Source: Candidatus Rifleibacteriota bacterium (GTDB lineage Bacteria > Riflebacteria > Ozemobacteria > Ozemobacterales > Ozemobacteraceae). Taken from it: a stretch of 56,884 nucleotides of DNA. How positions within the stretch are numbered: the stretch's first letter is position 1; each line of letters begins with the position of its first letter. This document shows positions 17,701 through 24,910 of this stretch, in pieces. Position numbers and translations under genes: made by a program. Location of the stretch: NCBI GenBank assembly GCA_017526725.1, contig JAFXRA010000351.1:1-56884 (forward strand), written 5' to 3'. The notes below the pieces were generated by a model, which was given only the letters and a program-made list of their open reading frames with translations, ran no database searches and was not told where the DNA came from.

Positions 17701-20200
17701 TACTTGGCTTTTCCCTGCAGCTGGAGGCCCTCCGACAAGTCATAAAATTGAAGGAAATAAATTCAGTGTTTCTAGACCTCCAGTTCCAACAGATACAACT
17801 ACTGGTGTAGTTAATTTCACACCAACAATTATTCTTGCTGATAATGTAACTGTGGGTACTACTGTTCCGAATATGTATAGATTTGAAAAGATATATAGAT
17901 TTGACTATTTGAAACCAAAAATAGAATTAATAACTCAAAATGGTCAAAAATTCTGTAAAAATCTTTTGAGTGTTGTTGCTAAAGCAGAAGACCAAGGTTC
18001 TGACAACGATCTTCTTGTTACTAAAATTGAATACACAGAAGCTAACGACCTCAATAATGCAATATGGAAAGAATTAGAAGTTGATAAACTGCCTTCGAAA
18101 ACAGCTACATTTACTTTAAATATAGATATTTCTCAAAAAGATGAAGGTAATTTCAAAGTATATTTCAGAGCTGTTGACCGAGCTGGAAATACTTCTGATG
18201 CAAAAGAGTTCACTTACACTGTTGACAGAACTCCGCCTAGTCCTCCTGATCTTACTATTCCGTTAGCAGATTACACTGTTAATAAGCGAAACCAGAGCTT
18301 TAAGTGGAATTCTGTTACTGATGCTTCTGCATATTTAATCCAGATTGCTGACGATTCTTCGTTCAACAACGTTCTTAATCACATAAGTAATCAAGAATAT
18401 ACAGGATTAAAGGGCAATATAAAGACTACTTTAGAAGAATCTTTCAGCCTTCCTAAAGATGGAACTTACTACTGGAGAGTTGCATCTTTAGAAAAATGTG
18501 CAGATGGATTCAATATCAGTGAGTTTTCTCCAACAAGAAAGCTTATTATTGATACTGTTAAACCATATATTGTTTCTATAACTCCTACACCAAGTAGTTC
18601 CAACAGTATATCTACCGGCATGGTAACCTTTAATATAAGATTCAATGAAGCCATTGATTCAACCATGGATGTATCTGCCACATTAACTTCTGCAGGCGGA
18701 CAAGTAATGAAAATTGAAAAGGTTAGCTGCAGTGGTGATACCTGGGTAGGTACTACTGTTATACCTAAAAACAATAGTGCTGTTTATGACGGGAATGCTG
18801 TTATAGCTGTTGAAAGTGCTACAGACTTAGCAGGCAACGCAATGCTAGCAGACAATTCTCATACTATAGTTGTAAATACAGGTCCAGCATTTACAACCAA
18901 GCTCTTCTCTAATCCTGCTAATGAGTATGAAATAACTATCATTACAAGATCTTCAGAATCTCTGCAGACAGCACCCAGTGTCAGTGTTAAACAGAATTCT
19001 GTTAGCACTCCTGTAACCATGAATTTCTTAAAAGACAGATTCTATTCTGGCTCTTATAAAATAGATAAAGAAAATCCTGGTTCAGCCTATATCAACATAT
19101 CTGGCACTGACCTTTATGGAAAAGTAGGAACAAATATTGTTGAATTCATAATTGCAGATGTAAATGCTTCTGCCAGATTAAATATTACATCTTCATCTGG
19201 ACGTGCAAGTCTTAAGGCTGCAGAAAGCTCAACATATACACCTACTGCTGTGTATATCATTGACAGAGAATCATTAGAATCTCCATTCTCTGTAACAAAA
19301 GAATCAACAGTTAATGCATCTGTTAGCGCAAGTGCCGGTGTCAGCACCAAAACTTCTCAGAAAAAGAATTCCGAACTAGTTGGTGTTCTTGGACTTGATG
19401 AAATCGGCCCGAGCAGCGTCAAATTAAAGAAATGCATGCTTTATACTGCTGATGTAAACGGTGAAAATATTGATACTTCATCAATGGATAAAATTCATAT
19501 TTATCGTCAGGATGCTAACGGTAACTGGGTATTCCAGGGCGGTGAACTTAATAACTACAAGATTTCAGCACAGATTACTGGTCTTGGCCGTCTGGCTCTC
19601 ATGGCTGATAAGACAGCCCCGAGAATGAGCTCTTTGACACCTTCTAACGAGGCTAAGCTCAATACTAACTTACCAGAAATCAAGGGTCAGTTTGTAGATA
19701 ATGGTTCAGGTCTTGTTACAGATTCATTCAAGCTTTATATTGATGATATTCAAATAAAAGATGTTGAAATGAATAAAGACGGAAGCTTTAGTTATCAAGT
19801 AAAACAGATCCTTAAAAAAGGTAAGCACGAAATCAAGTGTGAAGTATCTGATAAAGCCGGTAACAGTATTGTTAGAGCAGTAACTGTTAATGCTCCAAAT
19901 CCAATAAGCTTAGGTGAATTCAGACCTTATCCAAGCCCTGCTAGAGGCAACCACATAAGCTTTGCGTTTAATTTTGGTGCAACACCAGACTCTGCTTCAT
20001 TAAAAATATACGATTCAGCTGGCCATATGGTAGCTAAGTTTGGTCCAGAAGACTTCGACAGAGCAACAGGTATTGTTCGCTGGGATCTTCTCAATAAAAA
20101 AGGAAAGAGAATAGCAAACGGCACCTACATCTATAGACTTGAAGTTCATGCAAATGGTCAAAAGATTTCTAGACGCGGCAAATTCGCTGTTTTGAGATAA
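14795..20200 (+). CDS. giant secreted Ig-like repeat protein with FlgD-type C-terminal domain
   Basis: The 1801-residue protein has a signal peptide (cleavage near VLA-D, residue 35) and then many bacterial Ig-like beta-sandwiches. Each starts with a linker such as DTLSPELTATV, DREAPKTP, DSTAPTSSF, DTLPPVIIES or DRTPPSPPDL and ends in a D-x-A-G-N motif. A fibronectin-like module sits at about 1150-1250 (SFKWNSVTDASAYLIQIADD, YYWRVASL). The last roughly 85 residues are a FlgD-type Ig domain (FRPYPSPARGN, SLKIYDSAGHMVAKF, GIVRWDLLNKKGKRIANGTYIYRLEV), a common C-terminal module of secreted proteins in uncultured phyla. The likely role is surface display or adhesion. GGAG lies 11 bp before ATG 14795, and an intrinsic terminator follows the gene. 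Confidence 0.85.
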   Translation: MGQTNIFRLCQSSKKLMLCIMLLLFTCVTSIVLADVPVQNVAVETNFGGNATNNRLNGAANIGLKVTWQGDSTPFTVRYKRNGAIILSDSSINQGSHETSISAANWGDTNGTAEQVTVEVVDNGQRNSTGQSLAFIVDTLSPELTATVVNAPFSQNSTVRIQIQSNETVTIDSVTCNNVSASLEGNITTSQSFVYNLPLNDSFTNGVEYTVDIKAHDATIPENGANRGSTTVKFKVGTSAQGSTSITGCTPASPTNAASIELSGTSPDGVSRLRILDKGTEVTTVSCSQTSWKVVLQPEPGDHTYVAVSLDSLDQEISRSQEYSIVIDREAPKTPTYSTEGIPTQTNATSYKFKVTVDDYTSEKSLPITVKAYNNDTEQPGQAIISTNTGGSADIDVSLNPGTNNIYFRSFDAAGNQSEKSAQVTINQSGEATGGISSILIDNAYPVPAPESVMFGSGNHSMQITFSQDCNRSTPPTVEIICSGGGKISVSTSWLEGNSRVASGSFSIPNNGGASIDGPAQISIKDVKDTYGNTLSPHTTDPSSLKIDSTAPTSSFTNPSPVYVSDAQPTVTLQGNIVDNDNSSGIDYLELYLNDNGQPSLVGNVPLQTGNPSPWSYSYTPDGLSEGEHTLITSAVDKAVPNGNKESLTGKTGITLFIDKAKPGIERISFNNTGVDITTSYGDNPTIASDITRLVLVASDTGSGPDLTSTNFIFKLTNPTGTEVTGEKTNNNQDTIYFDFPVLTASGEYTITATPVDKAGNTGETKTVKFTLNKSAPDTAEFFPPAQSVANKSDQDLASSSVRVTLSGSPVTGGTAPSYAGSTISVKYNGVEVGEKRDDITDALVAKIHNGNLLEDGSHDGNYYISVTPRSTTGIAGTAITSSFIYDTLPPVIIESNPSYDDPTVNTASGVWFGLNTSELSITMSDAPKDILEKYRGQYPETASSPVMPGDTSWYNSNGSGINKTVSSFTWLFPAAGGPPTSHKIEGNKFSVSRPPVPTDTTTGVVNFTPTIILADNVTVGTTVPNMYRFEKIYRFDYLKPKIELITQNGQKFCKNLLSVVAKAEDQGSDNDLLVTKIEYTEANDLNNAIWKELEVDKLPSKTATFTLNIDISQKDEGNFKVYFRAVDRAGNTSDAKEFTYTVDRTPPSPPDLTIPLADYTVNKRNQSFKWNSVTDASAYLIQIADDSSFNNVLNHISNQEYTGLKGNIKTTLEESFSLPKDGTYYWRVASLEKCADGFNISEFSPTRKLIIDTVKPYIVSITPTPSSSNSISTGMVTFNIRFNEAIDSTMDVSATLTSAGGQVMKIEKVSCSGDTWVGTTVIPKNNSAVYDGNAVIAVESATDLAGNAMLADNSHTIVVNTGPAFTTKLFSNPANEYEITIITRSSESLQTAPSVSVKQNSVSTPVTMNFLKDRFYSGSYKIDKENPGSAYINISGTDLYGKVGTNIVEFIIADVNASARLNITSSSGRASLKAAESSTYTPTAVYIIDRESLESPFSVTKESTVNASVSASAGVSTKTSQKKNSELVGVLGLDEIGPSSVKLKKCMLYTADVNGENIDTSSMDKIHIYRQDANGNWVFQGGELNNYKISAQITGLGRLALMADKTAPRMSSLTPSNEAKLNTNLPEIKGQFVDNGSGLVTDSFKLYIDDIQIKDVEMNKDGSFSYQVKQILKKGKHEIKCEVSDKAGNSIVRAVTVNAPNPISLGEFRPYPSPARGNHISFAFNFGATPDSASLKIYDSAGHMVAKFGPEDFDRATGIVRWDLLNKKGKRIANGTYIYRLEVHANGQKISRRGKFAVLR

Positions 20201-20217
20201 TAAGACTTCTGACAAAT

Positions 20218-20252
20218 AAAAAGACCTCCCCTTGTTGAGAGGTCTTTTTTTA
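20218..20252 (+). terminator. intrinsic terminator after the giant Ig-like gene
   Basis: AAAAAGACCTC (20218-20228) pairs with its complement at 20239-20249, followed by a T run, 18 bp after the stop codon. Confidence 0.88.
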
Positions 20253-20313
20253 TTTATTAATTTATAAAATAAAGCTGCCGATAATGAAGATAGCTATAAT
20301 TATCGGAGGCTTT

Positions 20314-20961
20314 ATGAAAAACCAATTTAAATTAATCATAATGCTGCTGATTTCCGTACCTTTAGCCTTAGGTATTACAGGATGCAGCGGCGGTGGTGTT
20401 AATGGTGAAGGAAAAGGTTCTTATGATACCGGAACACCTGTAGTAAGAGGTAATATTTACACCGATACTGGCTGGGATTACCTTTCAAAAGGACAATATG
20501 ACAGTGCAATAAAGCACTTTAACGATGTTATTGCAGAAAGTCCTACAGAAAGTGAAAAAGCTGAAGCTTATAATGGTATTGGCTGGGCAAAAGTTTACAG
20601 CGGAAAGCTGAAAGACGGCATGAAGTATTTTCAATTAGCCGCAGACCTTTGTGATGATGCAAAAGTAGGCTTAGGAGCAGCATATATACAGCAAGGCTCC
20701 CTTAGTGATCTGGAAGAAGCAATTCAGGTTCTTTATGTTCAGCTTGGCAAAAGCAAACCACGATTTAATTATACCCCAGGAAGAGCTACTGGCGTAACAA
20801 ATGCAGAAGTTCACGCAATGCTAGCTTATGCTTTCGCTGCTACTGGCGATACAGAAAAATCTGAAGAACAACTTGAATATGCAAAAGAACTTGAACCAAA
20901 TTACGAAGGAAAAAGCATATCTCAGTTGTTTAGCGCTATTGATTTTCTCAACAGCTATTAA
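20314..20961 (+). CDS. TPR lipoprotein
   Basis: An exported protein with lipobox ITGC (Cys24), a Gly-rich linker, and TPR repeats (GWDYLSKGQYDSAIKHFNDV, AYNGIGWAKVYSGKLKDGM, AMLAYAFAATGDTEKSEEQL). I chose the ATG at 20314 because GGAGG (20305-20309) sits 5 bp upstream and the resulting signal peptide is canonical; an in-frame ATG at 20284 would add ten residues without a ribosome-binding site. It is followed 35 bp later by another lipoprotein with its own GGAGG. It probably acts as a membrane-tethered assembly factor or binding protein; its partner is unknown. Confidence 0.85.
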   Translation: MKNQFKLIIMLLISVPLALGITGCSGGGVNGEGKGSYDTGTPVVRGNIYTDTGWDYLSKGQYDSAIKHFNDVIAESPTESEKAEAYNGIGWAKVYSGKLKDGMKYFQLAADLCDDAKVGLGAAYIQQGSLSDLEEAIQVLYVQLGKSKPRFNYTPGRATGVTNAEVHAMLAYAFAATGDTEKSEEQLEYAKELEPNYEGKSISQLFSAIDFLNSY

Positions 20962-20996
20962 AAGAATCATCTAATACAAATATTTTTGGAGGCATT

Positions 20997-22832
20997 ATGA
21001 AGAACCTTACAAAGCTCATTGCTATAATTTCGGCAATGATGCTGGTTATAACCATGTGTGGCTGTACAAAGGTAAAGAATACCAAAGCTGCTCGTGGAAA
21101 TATAACAGGCAAAGTTTATGATTCGAATGGTAAAGTTCTTTCTGGTGCCAAAGTGGAAATATACGGTGGAAATCCTTCAACGACCACCGACTATATGGGA
21201 AAGTATATGCTTTCCAACCTAGAACCAGGTCAATATAAAGTTGTAGCAACAAATGCAAGTAAAACCGTTATAATCATAGTTAATGTTGCTCAGGGTGAAA
21301 CAACAGAAAACTGTGATTTAACCTTTAAAGTAACTGATGGACTGCCACCTTTGATAACAAATGTTAAAGTTGCTAGTCTGACCGAGAACATAGCCACAAT
21401 AACATGGACAACCAATGAAGCCGCAGATTCTTTTATTGATTATGCTACAGGTTCTATTGGTTTGGCTTACACCATGTCAGCCTCCGACACAGGCATGGTT
21501 ACAGACCATATCTTAGAGCTTAAGAACCTTTTACCTGGTATGACATACCATTTCAGAGTAAAATGCCGTGACTTTGAAGGAAACGAAGGCATATCTTCTG
21601 ACTATCAGTTTACAACCCCAACAGGAAACGCTCCTGCAACTCCGGTAGGATTCTATGTTGGAATTGCCACAGAAAGTGAAAAGCTGGATTTAATGTGGAT
21701 AAGCAACACAGAAGAAGACTTGGCCGGTTATAATCTTTATAGAGCAGAAGGTGCCAACGAAACCTTTGTAAAAGTTAATGGTTCGCCGATTCCCAATACT
21801 GAAGCTGCTGTAACCTATAAAGATGAAGGTTTGAAAATAGCAGTAAAATACTATTACTATTTAAAAGCTGTTGACGTGGCAGGTAACGAAAGTCAGCCAA
21901 CAGACACACATTCAGCAGTAACCCCTGGAATTCTTGATGAAAACAGAACCTGGACAACAGCCGACAGTCCTTACATAATCTGTGGTGATATCAGAGTTAA
22001 AGGCGGCTCTTTATTGACAATAGACCCAGGCGTTGAAGTCAGATTTGCAAAAGAATCTATAATATCAGATTCTCTTGGTGCAACAATGACAGAACTGATT
22101 ATTCAAGGCGGTCTAATAGCTTCAGGAACCGAATCCAAACCGGTAGTATTTACTTCTGCCGATAGTTTTCCACGCAAAGGATGCTGGGGTGGCCTGATAT
22201 TCTATGGAACAACACAAGCAGACAACATCATGAGAAATTGCACAATTATGTTTGCTGATACAGGAATAAAAAGCGACGGCTCTACTCCATCCATCGAAAA
22301 ATGTGAGTTTGGCTACTGCGGTTTGGGCATGGACTTAGGTTTGTCTACATCACTTAACATAAAGGGTAATACTATTAGAGACTGTGACGTCGGAATGGTA
22401 TCCTTTGGCTCAAATATTCGCAATAATCTTTTTATAAGCTGCGGAACAGCCGTATCTCTAATGGGTGAAGACTTCTTCGAAAACAATACAATAGACTGTA
22501 TTACCGGTGTAGAAATAGCTGCGCCTACTAAGCCTACAATAAAGAACAACATTATTACTTATACAAATACCCTTTCACAAGGTTTGTATGGAATAAACAT
22601 GAAAGAATCTACAGCCTCTCCGACTGTTGAATATAATGATATTTACAATCTGTCTTATCCATATAACGGAATGACTGCTTCCGGTCCTGGCAACATAGCT
22701 ACAGACCCATTATTCATTGGCGGAACAACCTTCGATTATCGCTTGCAGACGCAAGCCGCCGGATATGCTTCGGATTCACCCTGTTTAACCGCTGGGGAAT
22801 CTGGTTGTCAGATGGGTGTTTACGGCCCGTGA
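20997..22832 (+). CDS. lipoprotein with regulatory-like, fibronectin III and parallel beta-helix domains
   Basis: The 611 residues begin with a lipoprotein signal (Cys21 or Cys23). A carboxypeptidase-regulatory-like domain follows (about 33-105, GNITGKVYDSNGKVLSGAKVEI). Two fibronectin type III modules come next (about 112-205, ITNVKVASLTENIATITWTT; about 213-305, LMWISNTEEDLAGYNLYRAEG). The C-terminal half (about 320-600) is a right-handed parallel beta-helix with rungs such as IRDCDVGMVSFGSNIRNNLFISCG, the fold of pectate-lyase-like and surface polysaccharide-binding proteins. No pectate lyase active-site motif is seen, so binding is as likely as catalysis. GGAGG lies 7 bp before the ATG. 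Confidence 0.84.
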   Translation: MKNLTKLIAIISAMMLVITMCGCTKVKNTKAARGNITGKVYDSNGKVLSGAKVEIYGGNPSTTTDYMGKYMLSNLEPGQYKVVATNASKTVIIIVNVAQGETTENCDLTFKVTDGLPPLITNVKVASLTENIATITWTTNEAADSFIDYATGSIGLAYTMSASDTGMVTDHILELKNLLPGMTYHFRVKCRDFEGNEGISSDYQFTTPTGNAPATPVGFYVGIATESEKLDLMWISNTEEDLAGYNLYRAEGANETFVKVNGSPIPNTEAAVTYKDEGLKIAVKYYYYLKAVDVAGNESQPTDTHSAVTPGILDENRTWTTADSPYIICGDIRVKGGSLLTIDPGVEVRFAKESIISDSLGATMTELIIQGGLIASGTESKPVVFTSADSFPRKGCWGGLIFYGTTQADNIMRNCTIMFADTGIKSDGSTPSIEKCEFGYCGLGMDLGLSTSLNIKGNTIRDCDVGMVSFGSNIRNNLFISCGTAVSLMGEDFFENNTIDCITGVEIAAPTKPTIKNNIITYTNTLSQGLYGINMKESTASPTVEYNDIYNLSYPYNGMTASGPGNIATDPLFIGGTTFDYRLQTQAAGYASDSPCLTAGESGCQMGVYGP

Positions 22833-22842
22833 CATAAATTAA

Positions 22843-22880
22843 ACAAAAAAAAGACTTGCTTATAAGCAAGTCTTTTTTTT
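22843..22880. terminator. bidirectional intrinsic terminator
   Basis: A self-complementary AGACTTGCTTATAAGCAAGTCT core with an A run on the left and a T run on the right, placed between the convergent genes ending at 22832 and 22893. Confidence 0.9.
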
Positions 22881-22892
22881 GTTAGTCAGCCT

Positions 22893-23600
22893 TTATTTTG
22901 AACTTAGCTTTTTCAAGCCCTTCAATAACCTGATCAATTCCTCTTTTGCCATTGAATCTGCAGAAACATCCTTTGCTGGAGCTTCAAGATTATTATCCTT
23001 GACATAAGTTTTAAGAGCTTCTACAACTTTTTGCATGTCTTCTTTGGTTATGTTTTCTTTAATCTTTTTTGATTCAAACTGAGAATCAACACCATTTTGA
23101 ATCTTAACTTTATTTTTATCTTCTAATAAAGGTGCAATATTAGAAGCTGCTTTTTCTACATTAATTTTGTTCTGAGATATTGCATACATGATTGTTCTAA
23201 CTGCTTCAGCACCTTCGGAATCAACTAATAGTGGAGTTTTGTCTTTGCCCACAGTAACCCTACCGGTCAGATTCCTATATAAAACAGCAAAAATAAGCTG
23301 ACCTTGGATTTTTTCGCCAGACTGTAAATTATCAGCTATATATTTATAAGAATCTATAACTCCTAATTTTCCGCTGGCAAGGTCATCTCTGATTTCTTTT
23401 GTTAAACTTGCTATTTCTGCTGCTGATTCAGGTTCAAAAGCATATTTGCAGCCTTCTTCAGTAACCTGTTGAACAGTTTCTGCTAAAAACTTTCTACCAT
23501 CTGTGTTAGCCCAATGGAAAAACCAGACAGAAGGAATTACTACAGCTAATATAAGCATTAAACAACCGCAGCCAAGACAACCTAAACATCCTTTTTTCAT
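22893..23600 (-). CDS. membrane-anchored protein with CLGCLGCGC N-terminus, unknown function
   Basis: The 235-residue protein begins MKKGCLGCLGCGCL, four cysteines spaced by glycine at the cytoplasmic edge of a single membrane helix (about 13-30). The rest is a soluble, mostly helical domain with no recognised motif. The cysteines could be acylated, bind metal or simply line the membrane interface. It is the last gene of a minus-strand operon after adenylate cyclase and the U32 protein, starting 18 bp after the U32 stop codon, so a role in that signalling or RNA-modification unit is possible. Function unknown. Confidence 0.7.
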   Translation of the reverse strand: MKKGCLGCLGCGCLMLILAVVIPSVWFFHWANTDGRKFLAETVQQVTEEGCKYAFEPESAAEIASLTKEIRDDLASGKLGVIDSYKYIADNLQSGEKIQGQLIFAVLYRNLTGRVTVGKDKTPLLVDSEGAEAVRTIMYAISQNKINVEKAASNIAPLLEDKNKVKIQNGVDSQFESKKIKENITKEDMQKVVEALKTYVKDNNLEAPAKDVSADSMAKEELIRLLKGLKKLSSK

Positions 23601-23617
23601 AATTTATTCTCCAAATA

Positions 23618-24910
23618 TCAATTCTGCTTCAAATGTTTAACTTCTTCTACAGGAACAATCATAAACACCTGATCATTTTCACGAACAATTTCAGATAATT
23701 TTACACCAACCACACTGCCTTTTCTAGCTATATCAACAGCTTTTTCATTTTCTTCTATAGAAAGCACCTTAAGAGTCTTAACTCCTGTAGTTTGGCCTTG
23801 AAACATAAGTTCATCACCTACTTTAAAATCTCTGCCCTCAACTTTTATTTCAGCTACACTTACTTTTCTGAAAAAGTTAGTAACAACCCCAACATGAGTT
23901 TTACGATGTGTAGCTTTTGAACCGTTTCCACCGCTCCATTCGCTTATCTGGCGACCAAAGAAGAAACCTTCAGAGAAACCTCTATGGAAAACAGAATCAA
24001 CTTTTTCAATCAGATTTTTGCGCAGAGGCTCTAGACGTTCATAAAAATCATCTTTGCAACGATTTTCCATATAAAAATCAATAAATTCTTTGTAAGCCTT
24101 TGTTACAACACTTACATATTCAGCACTTCGGCCTCTTCCTTCAATTTTAAGACTATCTGCACCAACATCCAATAGCTTTTCCAAGAAGGGCAGAGAACAT
24201 AAATCCTTAGGACTCATTACATAGTTCTGCCCAAGAAGAAATTCTTTTCCTTCTCTTATGTCTTTAATCAGGTATTCGCGTCTGCATGGCTGACGGCATT
24301 CTCCCCTGTTTGCAGATTCATTAAAAGCAAACTGAGACATAAAGCATCTGCCGCTGACAGAAACACACATTGCACCATGAGCGAATACTTCTATTTCTAT
24401 TTTTGAGGAATCCTCTCCAAGCAGCTTCTTAAGATTGGTCTTTATACTGGCAATTTCTTCCAAAGTGCATTCTCTTGCCAAAACAAATCGCCTGATTCCA
24501 AAATTCTTATACAAAAAAGCTATTGAATGAGCATTTGCAACAGACATCTGAGTAGAAAGCAAAACTTTCATTTTATACTTTAAAGCTAGCTCTACGACAG
24601 AAAAGTCCCAGCATATTATTCCATCAATACCGGCTTCTTTTGCCTTATTAACCAAATTTTCAGCCAATTCAACCTCATGGTCAAAAATGATTGTATTCAA
24701 GGCTAAATAAGCTTTTGCTCTATATTCATGACAAAGATTTGCAACAACAGGCAAATCTTCTACTGCAAAATTTTTGGCATTTGCTCTCATATTCATAGAA
24801 ACAATGCCGAAATAAACTGCATCTGCTCCAGAATCCAAAGCAGCCCTCAGACTAATCATATCACCTGCTGGAGCCATGAGTTCAGGGCGCTTCAAATCTT
24901 CGTATTCCAT
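23618..24910 (-). CDS. peptidase U32 family protein (TrhP/RlhA/UbiU-like)
   Basis: The U32 signature is complete: EVFAHGAMCVSVSGRCFMS (174-192), followed by NRGECRQPCR (201-210). C182, C189, C205 and C209 match the cysteines that hold an iron-sulfur cluster in studied U32 proteins. The N-terminus ELMAPAGDMISLRAALDSGADAVYFG is typical. Family members with this architecture mostly hydroxylate RNA (TrhP on tRNA U34, RlhA on 23S rRNA) using prephenate, or act in ubiquinone hydroxylation; protease activity is doubtful for most. At 430 residues it is close to the TrhP length, so tRNA U34 hydroxylation is the best guess. Its ATG overlaps the end of the cyclase gene by 19 bp. Confidence 0.88.
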   Translation of the reverse strand: MEYEDLKRPELMAPAGDMISLRAALDSGADAVYFGIVSMNMRANAKNFAVEDLPVVANLCHEYRAKAYLALNTIIFDHEVELAENLVNKAKEAGIDGIICWDFSVVELALKYKMKVLLSTQMSVANAHSIAFLYKNFGIRRFVLARECTLEEIASIKTNLKKLLGEDSSKIEIEVFAHGAMCVSVSGRCFMSQFAFNESANRGECRQPCRREYLIKDIREGKEFLLGQNYVMSPKDLCSLPFLEKLLDVGADSLKIEGRGRSAEYVSVVTKAYKEFIDFYMENRCKDDFYERLEPLRKNLIEKVDSVFHRGFSEGFFFGRQISEWSGGNGSKATHRKTHVGVVTNFFRKVSVAEIKVEGRDFKVGDELMFQGQTTGVKTLKVLSIEENEKAVDIARKGSVVGVKLSEIVRENDQVFMIVPVEEVKHLKQN